From contig JABMCL010003092.1 in the NCBI GenBank assembly GCA_018857735.1, positions 913,925 through 977,924 of the forward strand: 64,000 bases of DNA, in the 5' to 3' direction. Source of the DNA: Alviniconcha marisindica. Taxonomy: Eukaryota; Mollusca; Gastropoda; Provannidae. Shown in pieces: positions 49,870-61,090 of the stretch. Under the pieces are notes generated by a model. It did not search any database, was not told where the DNA came from, and saw only the letters and a program-made list of their open reading frames with translations. The first letter of the stretch is position 1. The number at the start of each line of letters is the position of its first letter. The position numbers and the translations under genes were made by a program.

Positions 49870-52480
49870 TGGATGGGCTTGGTATCCAGCAGTAGCACTT
49901 GGCCTCATTTTTGGTAATAGAACTGTGTGTGTGATAGTGATGATGAATGAACCAACTTACCAAGAAACATTCCTTGTGGCAAAAAAATAAATCAAAAATA
50001 GTGGGTTTGTGTCTTAATACCTCCAACCTCTGTCCCTTTCCATGATGGCCTCATGCCATCTTGTCACTCTCTCTTTAATCTCTTCTTCTGTATTTGGCAT
50101 CTTTCTTTCTAGCCTCACCACTCCATCTGGTACCTCTGTTTTTAGTCTCTCCCTTCTGTCTTGCCTCCAACCTTTTTAATTTTCCAAACCTGTCTCCTCC
50201 ATCTGGCACTTCTAATCTCTCAAACATCCTCCACATCTGTCCAGCCTCTGTTTTTCCTACTAGTCACTTGGTTTTCAGCCTGCTATAGTTTCTTGATAGC
50301 ATGATATAAAATGGTGTTTGTTTATTCAGATGTGGCTGATGGGACATTAACATGCAAGAACTTCATTTCTCCTCTCCATCTGGCCTCTTCTTTCTCCCCG
50401 AGTCCAACTACCCTTACGGGGGCCCCCTTTCTCTCTCTCACTTTATATATTATGTACATCTATATTTGTTGTATGTTTTGTGTATGCATGTTGTTGCTCT
50501 GGATGAAAGCGCATAAGTATGTGTTTGTAATTGCTTCATATTTTGATTAGATTTCCTTCAACCATGATATTCCCAGCGTCTTGTTGTTTTGTGTGTGTGT
50601 GCGCTGGGGGGTGGGGGGGGGGGGGGGGTGCACAACTGTGACATTCTTGTAAGTTAATAGTTTGGTCTTATCACTATGTCATGTGTCATTTGTAGTTGTA
50701 AGGAGGAGAGCATGCACAAGGCAAGACTGTAAAGCAGAACCAAACTTCTGCAGTTTTATTGTTCAAGTAACTGACATTCAAAGCCCTGTGGTCAGGTACC
50801 ACAAACACAAAAATTAAGAACCCGAAAACCCAGCACTGTCAACATGTCCCTCTTTTAAAGCTGAAATAGAAGGTTCTGCACTGATCTCTAAGCCCCACCT
50901 CCCACTCCCAGTAATGTTCTCACAATTTTCCAGTCTGGGTATTATTTTGGCTGGTGAAGTGCACAATGAGTTCTCATTCAGGAATGGCTATGTATCTATG
51001 GTCATGTGGTCTTTCTACTATTCTGATATCCTATGCACTGTCAATGGAACACATCCAAATTTCAGAGATGGTCATACCAGTTGTTGCATCATGCCTATGT
51101 TATGGTCTCATGCATTCTGTATCTGGAAACACACTACTGTTTTGAAGGTGTCCCTATGTGTGAACTGTTTCACTCTCCACAGTGCTTCTGTAGCCAAGCT
51201 ATTTCTAAATATGAAGGCACAGAGCAAGAGCTCAAGATGACTTGCATTTCAATCAGGGTCATTATAGGTACTGAGCGGCAAAGAATTTAAAAAACATTTT
51301 CTTTTCCAGGACCTAACAAAGTTTCCAAAACCACCACCAAGAAAAGAAAAACCTTTAGAAAAACAAAACACTGAACAAAAAGAAGTCCAGAAAAGCCACA
51401 GTTTTCAGCACAAGACTTGTTTATGACAAACAGAAGGATGGGAGCAAGGCACAGTTTTTGTCCAAACACACAATGACTACTACAACCTCAATTTTCAGGG
51501 ACTTTACTACTGTATGTAGTCTTTATTAATGTTCAGGGCCCTGAAATGGAGCTATCAAAAATCATTCAAGGACTTTAAGCACTCTAAAGAACCCTTCCAA
51601 GGAGTTGATCCTCGACACCTTAGATAAAGCAGGCCCGCAAAGGAGGGAGTTTGTAATAGACCCCTTTTGTTTATTCCTCATTCACAAAGCAGCAACCAAT
51701 CAGAACTGAGTACAAAGTTCTACAACTCCTCCAAACTGGGGGGGTGGGGGTGGGGGCGGCATTGTGCGTACTGAGATTTGACTGGGCTGAATCATTTTGG
51801 ATGCCTACAAACTTTGCAAAGTTTATGGTTCAATCCCTTAACTGAGAATAAAGCCCTGTAACCAGGCTGTTTTTTGCCAGGGGATGGAGGGGTAGCGGGG
51901 TACAGGCCACACTGTATGTCCATCAATGCAAGTGCACGCAATCCTAGGAGTGTTTTGGTGTGAGTGGGTTGGTGTGTGCATGCATAGGAACCTGTGAATG
52001 TGTATGCACACAGGTGATCCTGTGAGTGCATATATGTGTCTGTGTGCTTTATATAAATAAGTATGTTTGTTGGTGTATTATTATGGCATTAATTGTATGA
52101 GTATGCATTCCAATCCTTTTCTTTAATGAAATGGTAAAACGCTCTGACTTGAGTCACTGAAAGCTCGCTATGTATTCCATATTATTACTGTGAATTTGAT
52201 GTATGTAACATGGCATCACACATTTGACATTTCAGTTCAATTTGTAATGCCTTTGTGATGAATAAGTGATCAAACCTCATAGGTTTAGGTTAGGTTGACC
52301 TGGGATTGCCCCCCCCCCCCCACCACACACACCCACCCCTTCATTGCCTGTGTGCAATATGGCTTGGTCTGCACTTGTCCCCATATTTATTTGCTGCAGA
52401 CTATAGTCATTTAGACTGTTGTGGTTTGGTGGTGCTTTGACTATTTGGCTTGCCTGTAGGCTGCCCTTTTGGTTTGTCAG
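49870..52480. other. intergenic DNA, nothing recognised
   Basis: It contains a G run at 50607-50629 and a C run at 52307-52321. No coding, RNA or mobile-element signal was supported. Confidence 0.5.
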
Positions 52481-52482
52481 AT

Positions 52483-52850
52483 CAAGTCAAGTACTTCTTT
52501 ATTGAATCATTTTAATTAAAACATGGATGCCATGCCACACATGAACAAACAAAATTTAATGTGCATGCATAAAAGATAATAGTATCACACACATTAGTAT
52601 GATCAACATAGAGGCTAATCAGCACAAGTATAATCATTATTCTTATTGTATCCCACATGCCCCAGTTCTCACCGCCTCCCACACGTACACATCCATACAG
52701 CCCCTCCCCCCATCTCTCTCTCTCACACACACACACACCCCCCCCCCCCCCCCCATGCATACACTTGCATGCACAAGACACACACAACCAACAGACCAAG
52801 GTAGCCTCGTAAAGCATTCCTAAAACAGGATAAGAATCATGAAAAAAGAT
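52483..52850 (-). mobile_element. possible LINE 3' end (minus strand) with CA/C tract
   Basis: It begins GATCAAGTCAAGTACTTCTT plus TATTGAATCA, similar in form to the minus-strand LINE ends at 41730 and 56958. A (CA)n-(C)n tract lies at 52726-52754. No coding block is attached, so the call is weak. Confidence 0.4.
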
Positions 52851-52854
52851 CGAA

Positions 52855-53574
52855 ACTATCAAAACAAACTTGTTGTCCCTTCATCTAACCCTCCTGCTTG
52901 CACACCCCTCACTCATTTCAGATTTGTAACTGAGGACTTTGTCAGAAGCACCATACTCGGCTCACCTTCAAAAACATGTGAACTTGATGCGTTTCCTACC
53001 CCTCTGTTACTTGAATGCCTTGACTCTTTGTTGCCTTGCATTACTGCTGTATTCAACAACTCCTTGGTATCTGGTGTTTTCCCATCTGTCTACAAGTCTG
53101 CTCTAGTTAAACCCTTTTTGAAAAAGATGTCCCTTGACCCTGACAACTTAATGAACTACCATCCTGTGTCAAATTTATCTTTTCTGTCAAAAGTCTTAGA
53201 AAGAATAGTTCTGACTCGGTTAAATGAACACTGAACCACAACAACCTTCCCTATCCTCTCCTGTCAGCCAACCACAACACTGAAACTCATGAATTCCCTG
53301 CTCAGGATCGTTAACAGCTATGGACAACAACAAGATATGCATTTTGACACTCTTAGATCTCCCAGCAGCCTTCAATATATCACCAAATTCTCCTTACCCG
53401 ACTTCAGCACTCATTTGGCATTTTTGGCTCAGCTTTGTCTTGGTTTTTGTCTTATCTTTATAACAGAACACGTGCAATCACCATAAACAGTCTCAGCATT
53501 CCAGTGCTCTATTATGGTGTTCCCCAGGGTTCTGTTCTGTGCCCTGTGCTTTTCATACTCTACACCCAACCTCT
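52855..53574 (+). mobile_element. CR1/L2-like LINE, part 1 (RT N-terminal half)
   Basis: The + strand reads FRFVTEDFVRSTILGSPSKT, CELDAFPTPLLLECLDSLLP, CITAVFNNSLVSGVFPSVYK, SALVKPFLKKMSLDPDNLMN and YHPVSNLSFLSKVLERIVLT, then frameshifts. YGVPQGSVLCPVLFILYTQP follows at 53512-53570. The element is cut by an insertion exactly after this block and resumes at 54524. Confidence 0.92.
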
Positions 53575-53675
53575 TTTCTTTTTTTTAAAACAAAAACTAG
53601 ATACCTTAATTCATTGTGCACTCTGGTGAGGCATATAGGAAGAGAGAGGGGGAAGAACAGAGATGTAAGACTAAG

Positions 53676-53719
<44 letters not shown>

Positions 53720-54523
53720 GTACACAGGTGTTATATGCTATCTGGCAAGTGTGTCAATAGGTATTATCAAAAGTCTTAATACTTAATTAGCAATACTTGA
53801 ACTAAATAGCAAGGCTGAGTAAAAACAAAAGACTCCTGAAAGGAGTGAGCTACTCATGAAAGGAGTGAGCTACTCATGAAAGGAGTGAGCTGTACAGCAT
53901 CCAAGTCAGCATGAAATTTGTTTGGTCTGCCATTTAACGTACAATAATATTTCTCCAGAACAGCTCTATTCTTCAAAAATCTAGTAAAAACATTTAGGTG
54001 TGGAATGGTACCATGCAGCTTTGAGATAAAAATGTTGTGTTTAGCTATAAGAATACACAAATCCAGTATTCTGTCAGTGACCACATTCGCTTTACTGCCA
54101 AGAATAACAAGCTCTTTTGAAAATATATTAGTACAATGTGTGAAGCTGGTATGAAGCCATCCCTGTACCAGTAGTCTTGGATTTTTGGGCAAACCCAAAA
54201 CATATGTAATAAAGTTTCTTCAGCATCTTTGCAGAAGACACAGACAGGTGAATCTACATGCTGTCACTGGAATAAGTAGCAGCCAGTTTTATCGAAGACT
54301 GCCTTAGTATCAATTTCAACAGCAAGGACTTTGCTCCATTTTTCTATGCACTTTGGTGTCTCACTAGTCTTTACAAGGCATGAATAAATATCTTTAACAC
54401 TAGATTTGTACAAATATCTCCACACAAATGCATCACCAATAACAAAATTCTCTTTGACATTCAAACCCAATCTTCTTTGATAACATTTGACTGCAGTCAG
54501 TATCCCTTCATACAACAAAAAAT
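53575..54523 (-). mobile_element. L1/Tx1-like LINE tail nested in another LINE
   Basis: The 12-bp sequence CACCCAACCTCT stands at 53563-53574 and again at 54524-54535, a target-site duplication. The left edge is T-rich (53575-53588), i.e. a poly-A tail of a minus-strand element. The minus strand encodes FVWRYLYKSSVKDIYSCL, KTSETPKCIEKWSKVL and, further on, FSKELVILGSKANVVTDRIL and FISKLHGTIPHLNVFTRFLK, the cysteine-rich C-terminal region of L1/Tx1-type RTs. It is 5'-truncated. An (AG)n tract lies at 53677-53716. Confidence 0.9.
53677..53716. repeat. (AG)n microsatellite
   Basis: About 20 AG dinucleotides within the nested element. Confidence 0.95.
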
Positions 54524-55270
54524 CACCCAACCTCTCATTGACCTAGTAAGCAAGCATGCAGTCAGTCACCCTGCTTTCACAGATGACAACCAACTCCACT
54601 ACATGCAGTTCACCAGTCAACAGAAGCCCTCCAGAATTGCACTACAGATGTCAAGTCTTGGATGACTGCAAACAAACTAAATGACAACAAAACCGAAGCC
54701 ATGATCATACTTTCAAATAGAATCCACTGTCTTTTGCCATTCACATTGGAGACGCCAATGTCCCATTTGTGTCATCTGTTAAAAACCTCGATGTAACCCT
54801 GGATTCAAATCTCAGCATATCTCAACACATAAGTAACACGTGCAAAACTGCATACGTACAAACCAGGCATACAAGTTCCATATGACACCTCACCACTCAA
54901 GCAACTCAAACCCTTGTATGCCCTATTGGCCTCTCTTGCTTAGACTACTGTAACTCTTTACGTTCAGGTTGCCCTCAATACTTACTAGACACTTCAAAAA
55001 GTTCAGAATGAATGAATGAATAAAAACTGATATAAAAAAAAGATATATAGCGCATAAAAAAAATTCCACACAAAACCTTGTGAGTTCACAGCGCCAGCAA
55101 GGTTTGTGTGTAAAGCTAAGAAATCGGACCACATCCATCCTATTCTTGAAACAGCATTGGCTACCAGTAACACATTGCATTCAATACAAAATTTCAGCTA
55201 TGCTTCAATTCCATCTCTGGAAAAGCCCCTCTGATCTGGCTCATCAAAAGTAGCCCTTCCACCCATAAAA
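54524..55270 (+). mobile_element. CR1/L2-like LINE, part 2 (RT C-terminal half)
   Basis: It continues the RT cut at 53574: PLIDLVSKHAVSHPAFTDDN, QLHYMQ (the F-A-D-D-x-Q-L block, here F-T-D-D), then NLDVTLDSNLSISQHI-like and [15 protein letters not shown] blocks on shifted frames, and AKKSDHIHPILETAL near 55115. Together with 52855-53574 it makes one LINE of about 1.5 kb with the insertion removed. Confidence 0.88.
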
Positions 55271-55419
55271 GTAAGTTTTCAACTACGAAGTAATTTTACA
55301 TTTGAAATAATCACAGTGAACTTAACAAAAGTGACATGTACTCAAATAATTAAATGTACAGTACGCTGGTGTAAGATGGGGGGTAATGAAACAAAATATG
55401 AGGATTTGGGGGGGGGGGG

Positions 55420-56590
55420 TAAAAGACAGAATTTTAAATCACTTTTTGTAGTATTGTTTGTGTAGGTGAGTTTTTAACACAGTTTTGAAGGCATGGGAAG
55501 ATTGAATGTGGCGTATGTCAGAAGGGGGTGACTTCCATTACTTTGGAGTACAGTAGGAGAAACAGCACTGGCCAAAGGTTTTTGTTCTAACATGGGGGAT
55601 GTGAAGTATCTGTGTATCTGCAGAATAACGAAGCTGCCTGAAGGGGTGTGCACAGTGTAGAGGTCAGAAATAGACAGGAGATGAATCAGAGAAGAAGTTG
55701 TGACAGATAGTTGACAGTTTGTAGTCTGTTCTGGTTTGGACCAGTAACCAATGAGGAGCTTGCAGAAGAGGTTGCACATGATCATGTTTGCATGCTTTGA
55801 AAACCAGTTTTGCTGCAGAGTTCTGAACCTTGTGTAGTCTACTTAGAGGGTAAAGTGGGCAGCCAGATAGAAGAGAATTACAATAGTCAAACCTGGAGAG
55901 AACAAAGGCACAGGCAAGAGTTATGAATTGGTGGATAGAGCCAATGCATCTATTTCCATGTAAGCAGAATGGTAGACAGTTAAAATGTGCTTGTGTTGCA
56001 AGAAAGTCGTGTTATCTGAAATGAAACAAAGGTTGTGAGCACACATCATGAACAGAATGTTGGCAGTGCCAACATGAAGAGAAGTGGGCTGAGCATCAGG
56101 AAAAATGGTTTTCTTGGACTTCACAAGGAGAGCCTCTGTTTTGTCATTATTCAGTTTCAGTTTGTTTTGCATCAACCAGGTCTTCCCATCAGAGATGCAA
56201 GTCTGCATGGTCAAGACAGTGGCATGCAACTGATCAGGACAGGACTGAAGTAGCTGTGCATTATCAGCAAAAGACTGGTTGGAGATGGAATGAGCTTCAG
56301 TCAAGGTGCAAGGTAGAGAATGAAGTGGATAGGACCAAGAACTGAGCCTTGTGGGACACCAAGGAAAACATATGCAGGTCTTGAACTCTGGCCATTGACA
56401 GTCAAAGTCTGAGTCCTATCAGTAAGACTCAAACCATGACAGAATGGTGCCAGAAATGCCACAGAGTCTGTGTAAGAGAAGATAGTGGTCATTAGCATTG
56501 AAACAAAACACAGATTGACATAGTAAATACATTCAGCCAACAGCTGTGGCAGAAAATTGTACCACTGTCTACTGCCTACCAAGCCAGTGG
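55420..56590 (-). mobile_element. CR1/L2-like LINE, minus strand
   Basis: On the minus strand from right to left: SLTDRTQTLTVNGQSSRPAY, VFLGVPQGSVLGPIHFILYL (56400-56305), SNQSFADNAQLLQSCPDQLH (56290-56230), WLMQNKLKLNNDKTEALLVK (56180-56115), then VQNSAAKLVFKACKHDHVQP-type and LYTVHTPSGSFVIL blocks toward 55640. The active-site Y/F-A-D-D is F-A-D-N. A G run lies at 55409-55420 just beyond the 3' end. Confidence 0.9.
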
Positions 56591-56771
56591 AGAATTGTAC
56601 ATACGCAGCTTGTTGTTTTCTTTGGTATTTGGTCTAATTATCAGAAATAATTGATTAAATGTATGGAAAAGAATGATGTAAATGTGTGTAGAGATGGACT
56701 GAATTTGGACATACAAGTATTATTATTAAAGTGTCCCCTACACTTGTAACTGAGGATGTGACTTTGTTGGA

Positions 56772-56869
56772 ACTTTTTGTTCTATAGAAAGCAAGCAGCA
56801 TGAAGTATGCATGCATGAAGTATGCATGCACAAACCTGCCAGCTGCTTGCTTTCTATAGGACAAAAAGT
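56772..56869. repeat. 28-bp inverted repeat (hairpin)
   Basis: 56772-56799 pairs with 56842-56869 at 27 of 28 positions. The loop contains two tandem copies of ATGAAGTATGCATGC. Further partial pairing (ACACTTGTAA near 56738 with TTACAAGTGT at 56873) suggests a longer foldback element with a bulge. Confidence 0.88.
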
Positions 56870-56954
56870 ACATTACAAGTGTGACATTAATAAATCAACA
56901 GTTATGGATATAATTAGCTCCAAGCTACTGATTACAGATGAAATTTCCCCACAC

Positions 56955-57320
56955 ACGAGTTCAAGTCAATATACTTTAATCATCCCTCACAGGGCAAATC
57001 AGTTAACTACTAAGGCTCATTAATAAAAAATAAAAAATAAAGTTAAAAGAACATCAGAGAAACATCAAAAGAAATTTAAACAAACATACTGTATTTATGA
57101 GAGAGAAAAAAAGGAAAAAGGATCAAAATAGAACACAACACAAAATAGTTCAAAACCCAGCTCAAGACTTTCCTGTTTAGATGGGCCTTTTCATAAACCT
57201 AGGTAGACCATTCCTGTGACTGTATGTCTGTGTGTGTGAATGGTGTGCTAGCTCGTCAAGTTTTTGTTTTGCAAAAAGATGTGCACTCTATAAAAAGTAT
57301 AAGAGCTATCCAATATTATT
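56955..57320. mobile_element. LINE 3'-end remnants
   Basis: 56958-57110 resembles the minus-strand LINE end at 41729 (TTCAAGTC...ACTTTAATCATCCC). From 57140 a + strand K-T-Q-L-K-T-F-L-F-R-W-A-F peptide and TG/TA-rich tail resemble a LINE C-terminus and 3' UTR. Both are short. Confidence 0.5.
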
Positions 57321-57324
57321 ATTA

Positions 57325-58420
57325 TTGTTCAAAGAAGAACAAACAAACAAAAAATCCCATAATAATAATCAGACAAGAGCAAATACTCAGACCTTCAAAA
57401 TGGAAAATACAATTTATTGTGTCCCTTGGGCAATCTTAATAGAGACTGTTACCTGTTACAGTTCTGGTCCTCGTTTCAAAATACTAAATGAAATGTCACA
57501 CAAAATGCACAGCACTTTTCTGAATTTAAGATACAGAAGCAAATTAACAACACAAAATCCCAATAAAATCACCCTATTCAAGAATGAAATGTACAGCTTA
57601 TTTGTGCTTTATCGCACATACATAAACCGCAAGATCAATAAAGTTCATGACGTCACATATAATCACTCGGGTACAGCTACCTTTGAGAATGCCGAACTTG
57701 ATCAAGAGAATTATTGAAAAGTACTAAGCAATTTGACAACCACTGCAACCAGTTATTGACAAAACAGATCATGCATGTCTATCATGCCTGTCAAAGTTCC
57801 CAATTGTCAACAAGGGTTGACGTCACTTGTCAGGTGACCCCGTGTTCTTGACAGAACATTGAATTGAATCCGATCACTCTCTCTCTCAGGATTGCACAAT
57901 TTTTCTGAAGATTTATATCTGATAAACAAGGGACACTACATTAAAGTAGGTAGTGTTATTTGCAAAGTTTAGGATGGCCCCTTTAAGCTCACAGTGAGAC
58001 TTCGTTGTGGTGTTTTTTTAAGTTGCCCCTCATACATTCTGAACTACTGAACTGTTTGAAAACTTGGTATGCTGGTAGGAAAAGGTCGCACGGTGGGTTT
58101 AAATCATGACATGATTGTAAATTGGTATTTTATGAACTGCTGAACCTTCTGCAATTTACTTTCGCATTCCAGGACATTATCACCATGAAGTGCCATGGAA
58201 GTGCGATTGTTGACAACTTTGTGGGGTGCTTGCCATGCAGAACAACAAACTTTGTTAGAGAGAGAGAGAGAGAGTAAACTGATTGTGATTTCATTTGATA
58301 ATATTCCAATAAAATATGAGTAAGCTAATCATGTTGTGATGCCACCACAACTTTATTTTTCAAATTCATTCTCAAATTAAAAAATCTGACTTAGGTCACA
58401 TTTGCTAACCGCATCTTCAA
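57325..58420. other. intergenic DNA, nothing recognised
   Basis: A 161-codon open frame at 57232-57717 shows no recognisable domain and is low-complexity at its start. No feature was supported. Confidence 0.5.
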
Positions 58421-58424
58421 AGAA

Positions 58425-58524
58425 CACAGGACAGGAAAACAACACAGCTCAACCGAAAACAGATAAATGGTTTAGCTTTTCACTTAGTTTTACATTGTTT
58501 TAGACCATTTAGCTGTTGATTAAC
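58425..58524. repeat. dispersed repeat B, left half
   Basis: Matches the first half of 44536-44735 (GAAAACAACACAGCTCAACC ... AGCTGTTGATTAA). Confidence 0.75.
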
Positions 58525-58971
58525 CTTCACCATACGTTGTTGAAAAATCACATATAAATTCGTTCAAAAATTCATGACTCAATAAATATTTGTTACAAAA
58601 AGGAAATTTCAGGACTTGGTCAACTACTTTTTCCAAGGGGGTTAGATTATGTATGTTTGTGAAAAACAAAACTTTTAACTAATAAAAAAAACGTATTAAC
58701 TAATATTAAATGCATCATACATCCTGGGTGAAAATTCACCCATGTTTTCAAAGAAGAACCCTGCAGACCATCCGTAGTGGGTGAAGTTTCACCCATACCA
58801 GTGGTAGCTGAACTTGAGAACTGACATGTTGGCAGATGGCAGCCAGGGCCACAAACAATGGTGAGAAACCGGACCTGCTAAAACCACTGAGTTTGGTCGA
58901 GCATCTCAGGCAGCCAGCAGCTCTTCTTGACAGTTGATAACACAGACATACAAACACACTGTCTCTGTCTG

Positions 58972-58975
<4 letters not shown>

Positions 58976-59018
<43 letters not shown>
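58976..59018. repeat. (TG)n microsatellite
   Basis: About 21 TG dinucleotides. Confidence 0.95.
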
Positions 59019-59019
<1 letters not shown>

Positions 59020-59509
59020 TTTCTCTCTTATTCTGTGGATGATCCACAATTTGTACTACACTGAAACAAGGTGCTCGTTGTCCTTTACAAAGCGAGAAGA
59101 GCAAAGCACTTTCTTTGAGTGGCATTATTACAAAGTTCTTTTCCCCGATCTGAAGCTGATGTGTTGTATGCAAACCCAGTAATCAATAAATTTGACTTTG
59201 AAAAATAGTGTTCATTGTTCCTAAAAATCTAGTATTTGTGTAGTAAGTTCATATTTTTATTTTTGCCAAGCTGATGCACAGTGTATACATATTCTCTCAG
59301 CTACTTCATAGTTATGCTACACCTGGTTTGGTCACCATAACAGATTAGCGCAGACAGAGAGAAAGAGAGAGAGAAAGTGTGAACAAATCCGGTGACTTGC
59401 TGAAAGATTTACATCACCAACCAAACAGTAGAAGGAAAGTGTATTCAGCCCAGTGAGGTACTGCATTACACAGCTATGCCACAAATTGGATGAAAGAGGA
59501 AACCCCTAT

Positions 59510-59755
59510 CATGGGTGAATTTTCACCCACAACATATGCCAAAGAAGTCTGCTATGTGAAACTCATGGGTGAATTTTCACCCACAAAATATGCAGTTAAT
59601 GTTTTAGTATGATAAAGTCATGGGTGAATTTTCACCCACAATGTACACTGTGAAAGTGTTATGTTCAAGTCATGGGTGAATCTTTACCCACTGCGTAGAT
59701 GGTGTAAGTGATCCTCTTATAAAGTAAGGGGTGAATTAAATTTTCACCCACAACA
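59510..59755. repeat. array of spaced palindromes, ~54-bp period
   Basis: CATGGGTGAATTTTCACCCA or a variant begins at 59510, 59564, 59619, 59671 and about 59727. The 16-18 bp palindrome is kept while the ~33-bp spacers differ except for a few bases (ACAACATATGCC-like starts). Two further palindromes at 58726 and 58779 have a 53-bp spacing. Confidence 0.9.
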
Positions 59756-59795
59756 TACGGGAAGAAAGTTTTATAGTGACGTACAGCATAGGTTA

Positions 59796-59895
59796 TGTGT
59801 CGTTTTGTAGCTTGACAAAGGGGATTACCCCAACAATTTGCTGGTTTTGTCTTGTCCTAATAAATAGCATTCTTTTGAACCTTTTCTGTATTTGA
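59796..59895. repeat. dispersed repeat B, right half
   Basis: GTCGTTTTGTAGCTTGACAA through GCATTCTTTTGAACCTTTTC, matching the second half of 44536-44735. Confidence 0.8.
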
Positions 59896-59899
59896 ACAC

Positions 59900-60745
59900 G
59901 GGACTTAAAACTCTATAATTTTTTATCACACAAAACAATGTCTACATTTTGGGCGAATCTGGCAGGCAACAAAGAACGAAATATTCTTGATCTTTTCTTA
60001 TGTAGAATATCTGTATTCCTTGACAAAAATCACATTTGTTAAATTTTGCATATTGTTTTAGACCTATTGTATCTGTCAACATTTGTTTTTGTTTTCTTCT
60101 GACCACTGGCAGTCATCCTGTGTTTATAAGACTTCAGCCCTACCACAAAAGCCTCTGGGCCATCTCAAAACTGGCCATTCAAACACATTGCAGCTGCAGG
60201 ATTGTAGCCAAGGCCATTATGGTGTACAAAATCAACAGCTTTCGGAGCCTTCAACCCCAAGATGGCAGCCTGCAGCATACTCATTTCCTCTGTTGCTCTT
60301 GTTAAGTGTGGAACTTCACAGTGACTGTTCCCCACATATATTCATATCGTCACAATTTATTGTATTGTAGCATCCCCCCCTCCTCCCCACTCCCTTTTAA
60401 TATTGTACATATACTTGCTATGAACACAGCTACTGTAAAGAGAGCCATGATTGCTGAAGTTGACACAATCCAGAAAAGTGCATTATTATTATTTGTTGCT
60501 TTGACAAAGTTTTAACCTCTTGTGTGTTTTGATCTCTGTCCAGTTCATGATCTACTCATTCATTTGGTCTTTTTCTCTTCAAGCAGTCTTTCACAGCATT
60601 GCCCTGGGTAACTGCAACAAACCCAACCACAAGTTCATGCATATGCACAAATGCAAACATAATTATATGACAGTTTTAGCAAGAACTTGTAAGACATGTT
60701 CAGGCTGGTACTTTTTGCTATTTTGTGTCAGTTACTGTGCATTGC
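59900..60745. other. intergenic DNA, nothing recognised
   Basis: Open frames up to about 95 codons lie at 60036-60370 in overlapping registers. None shows a family motif. Confidence 0.5.
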
Positions 60746-60749
60746 ATAA

Positions 60750-61090
60750 ATGTACTGTGTTAACACTGTATCATGTAAAAGATCCTGGTCATTCAGCCAA
60801 AAGGGCAGATGGCAGTTACAGCTAAACACACATGCACTCTACATATGTGGCCTCTACTGAAGTGACACTGTAAACTGATGCAAGATGCATGGTGTACACA
60901 GACAGTGCACTGAAATGCCAGCAGTTTCATGTGGCAACATCCATGTAACAAACAGCACTGTTAGTACACCACTTCAGTGGATACAATATATATATGGATA
61001 CAATCACTCATTCAGAATCACATGTGACATGAACACAGTGAGTCTGCTCAACAGCAGAGAGTAGAGCTATATAAGTGTGACAATAATAAT
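60750..61090 (+). mobile_element. tRNA-derived SINE, copy 4 (5'-truncated)
   Basis: The body from TACTGTGTTAACACTG through AAAAGATCCTGGTCATTCAG to CTATATAAGTGTGACAATAA matches 32980-33275. The tRNA-like head is missing, as expected for a truncated or rearranged copy. Confidence 0.8.

Larger units (their letters stand above)
58525..59795. mobile_element. 1.27-kb insertion splitting dispersed repeat B
   Basis: Repeat B is continuous at 44536-44735 but separated here, so 58525-59795 is probably an insertion. It carries the GGGTGAA..TTCACCC palindromes at both ends (58726, 58779 and 59510-59751) and a TG microsatellite in the middle. No transposase frame is present. The edges (TTAACCTTC and its partner AGGTTA) are weakly inverted. 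Confidence 0.6.

Noticed and set aside
48210..49917. Long open frames up to 294 codons on + and 97 codons on -
   Set aside because: All lie in the CT-rich minisatellite. The encoded Ser/Leu/Pro or Arg/Gly/Glu repeats follow from the DNA period, and all frames are equally open.
57232..57717. 161-codon + strand open frame
   Set aside because: No domain recognised, AT-driven composition, begins inside a LINE 3'-end remnant.
59510..59755. CRISPR array
   Set aside because: Eukaryotic context, only five degenerate repeats, spacers partly similar to one another and no cas genes.
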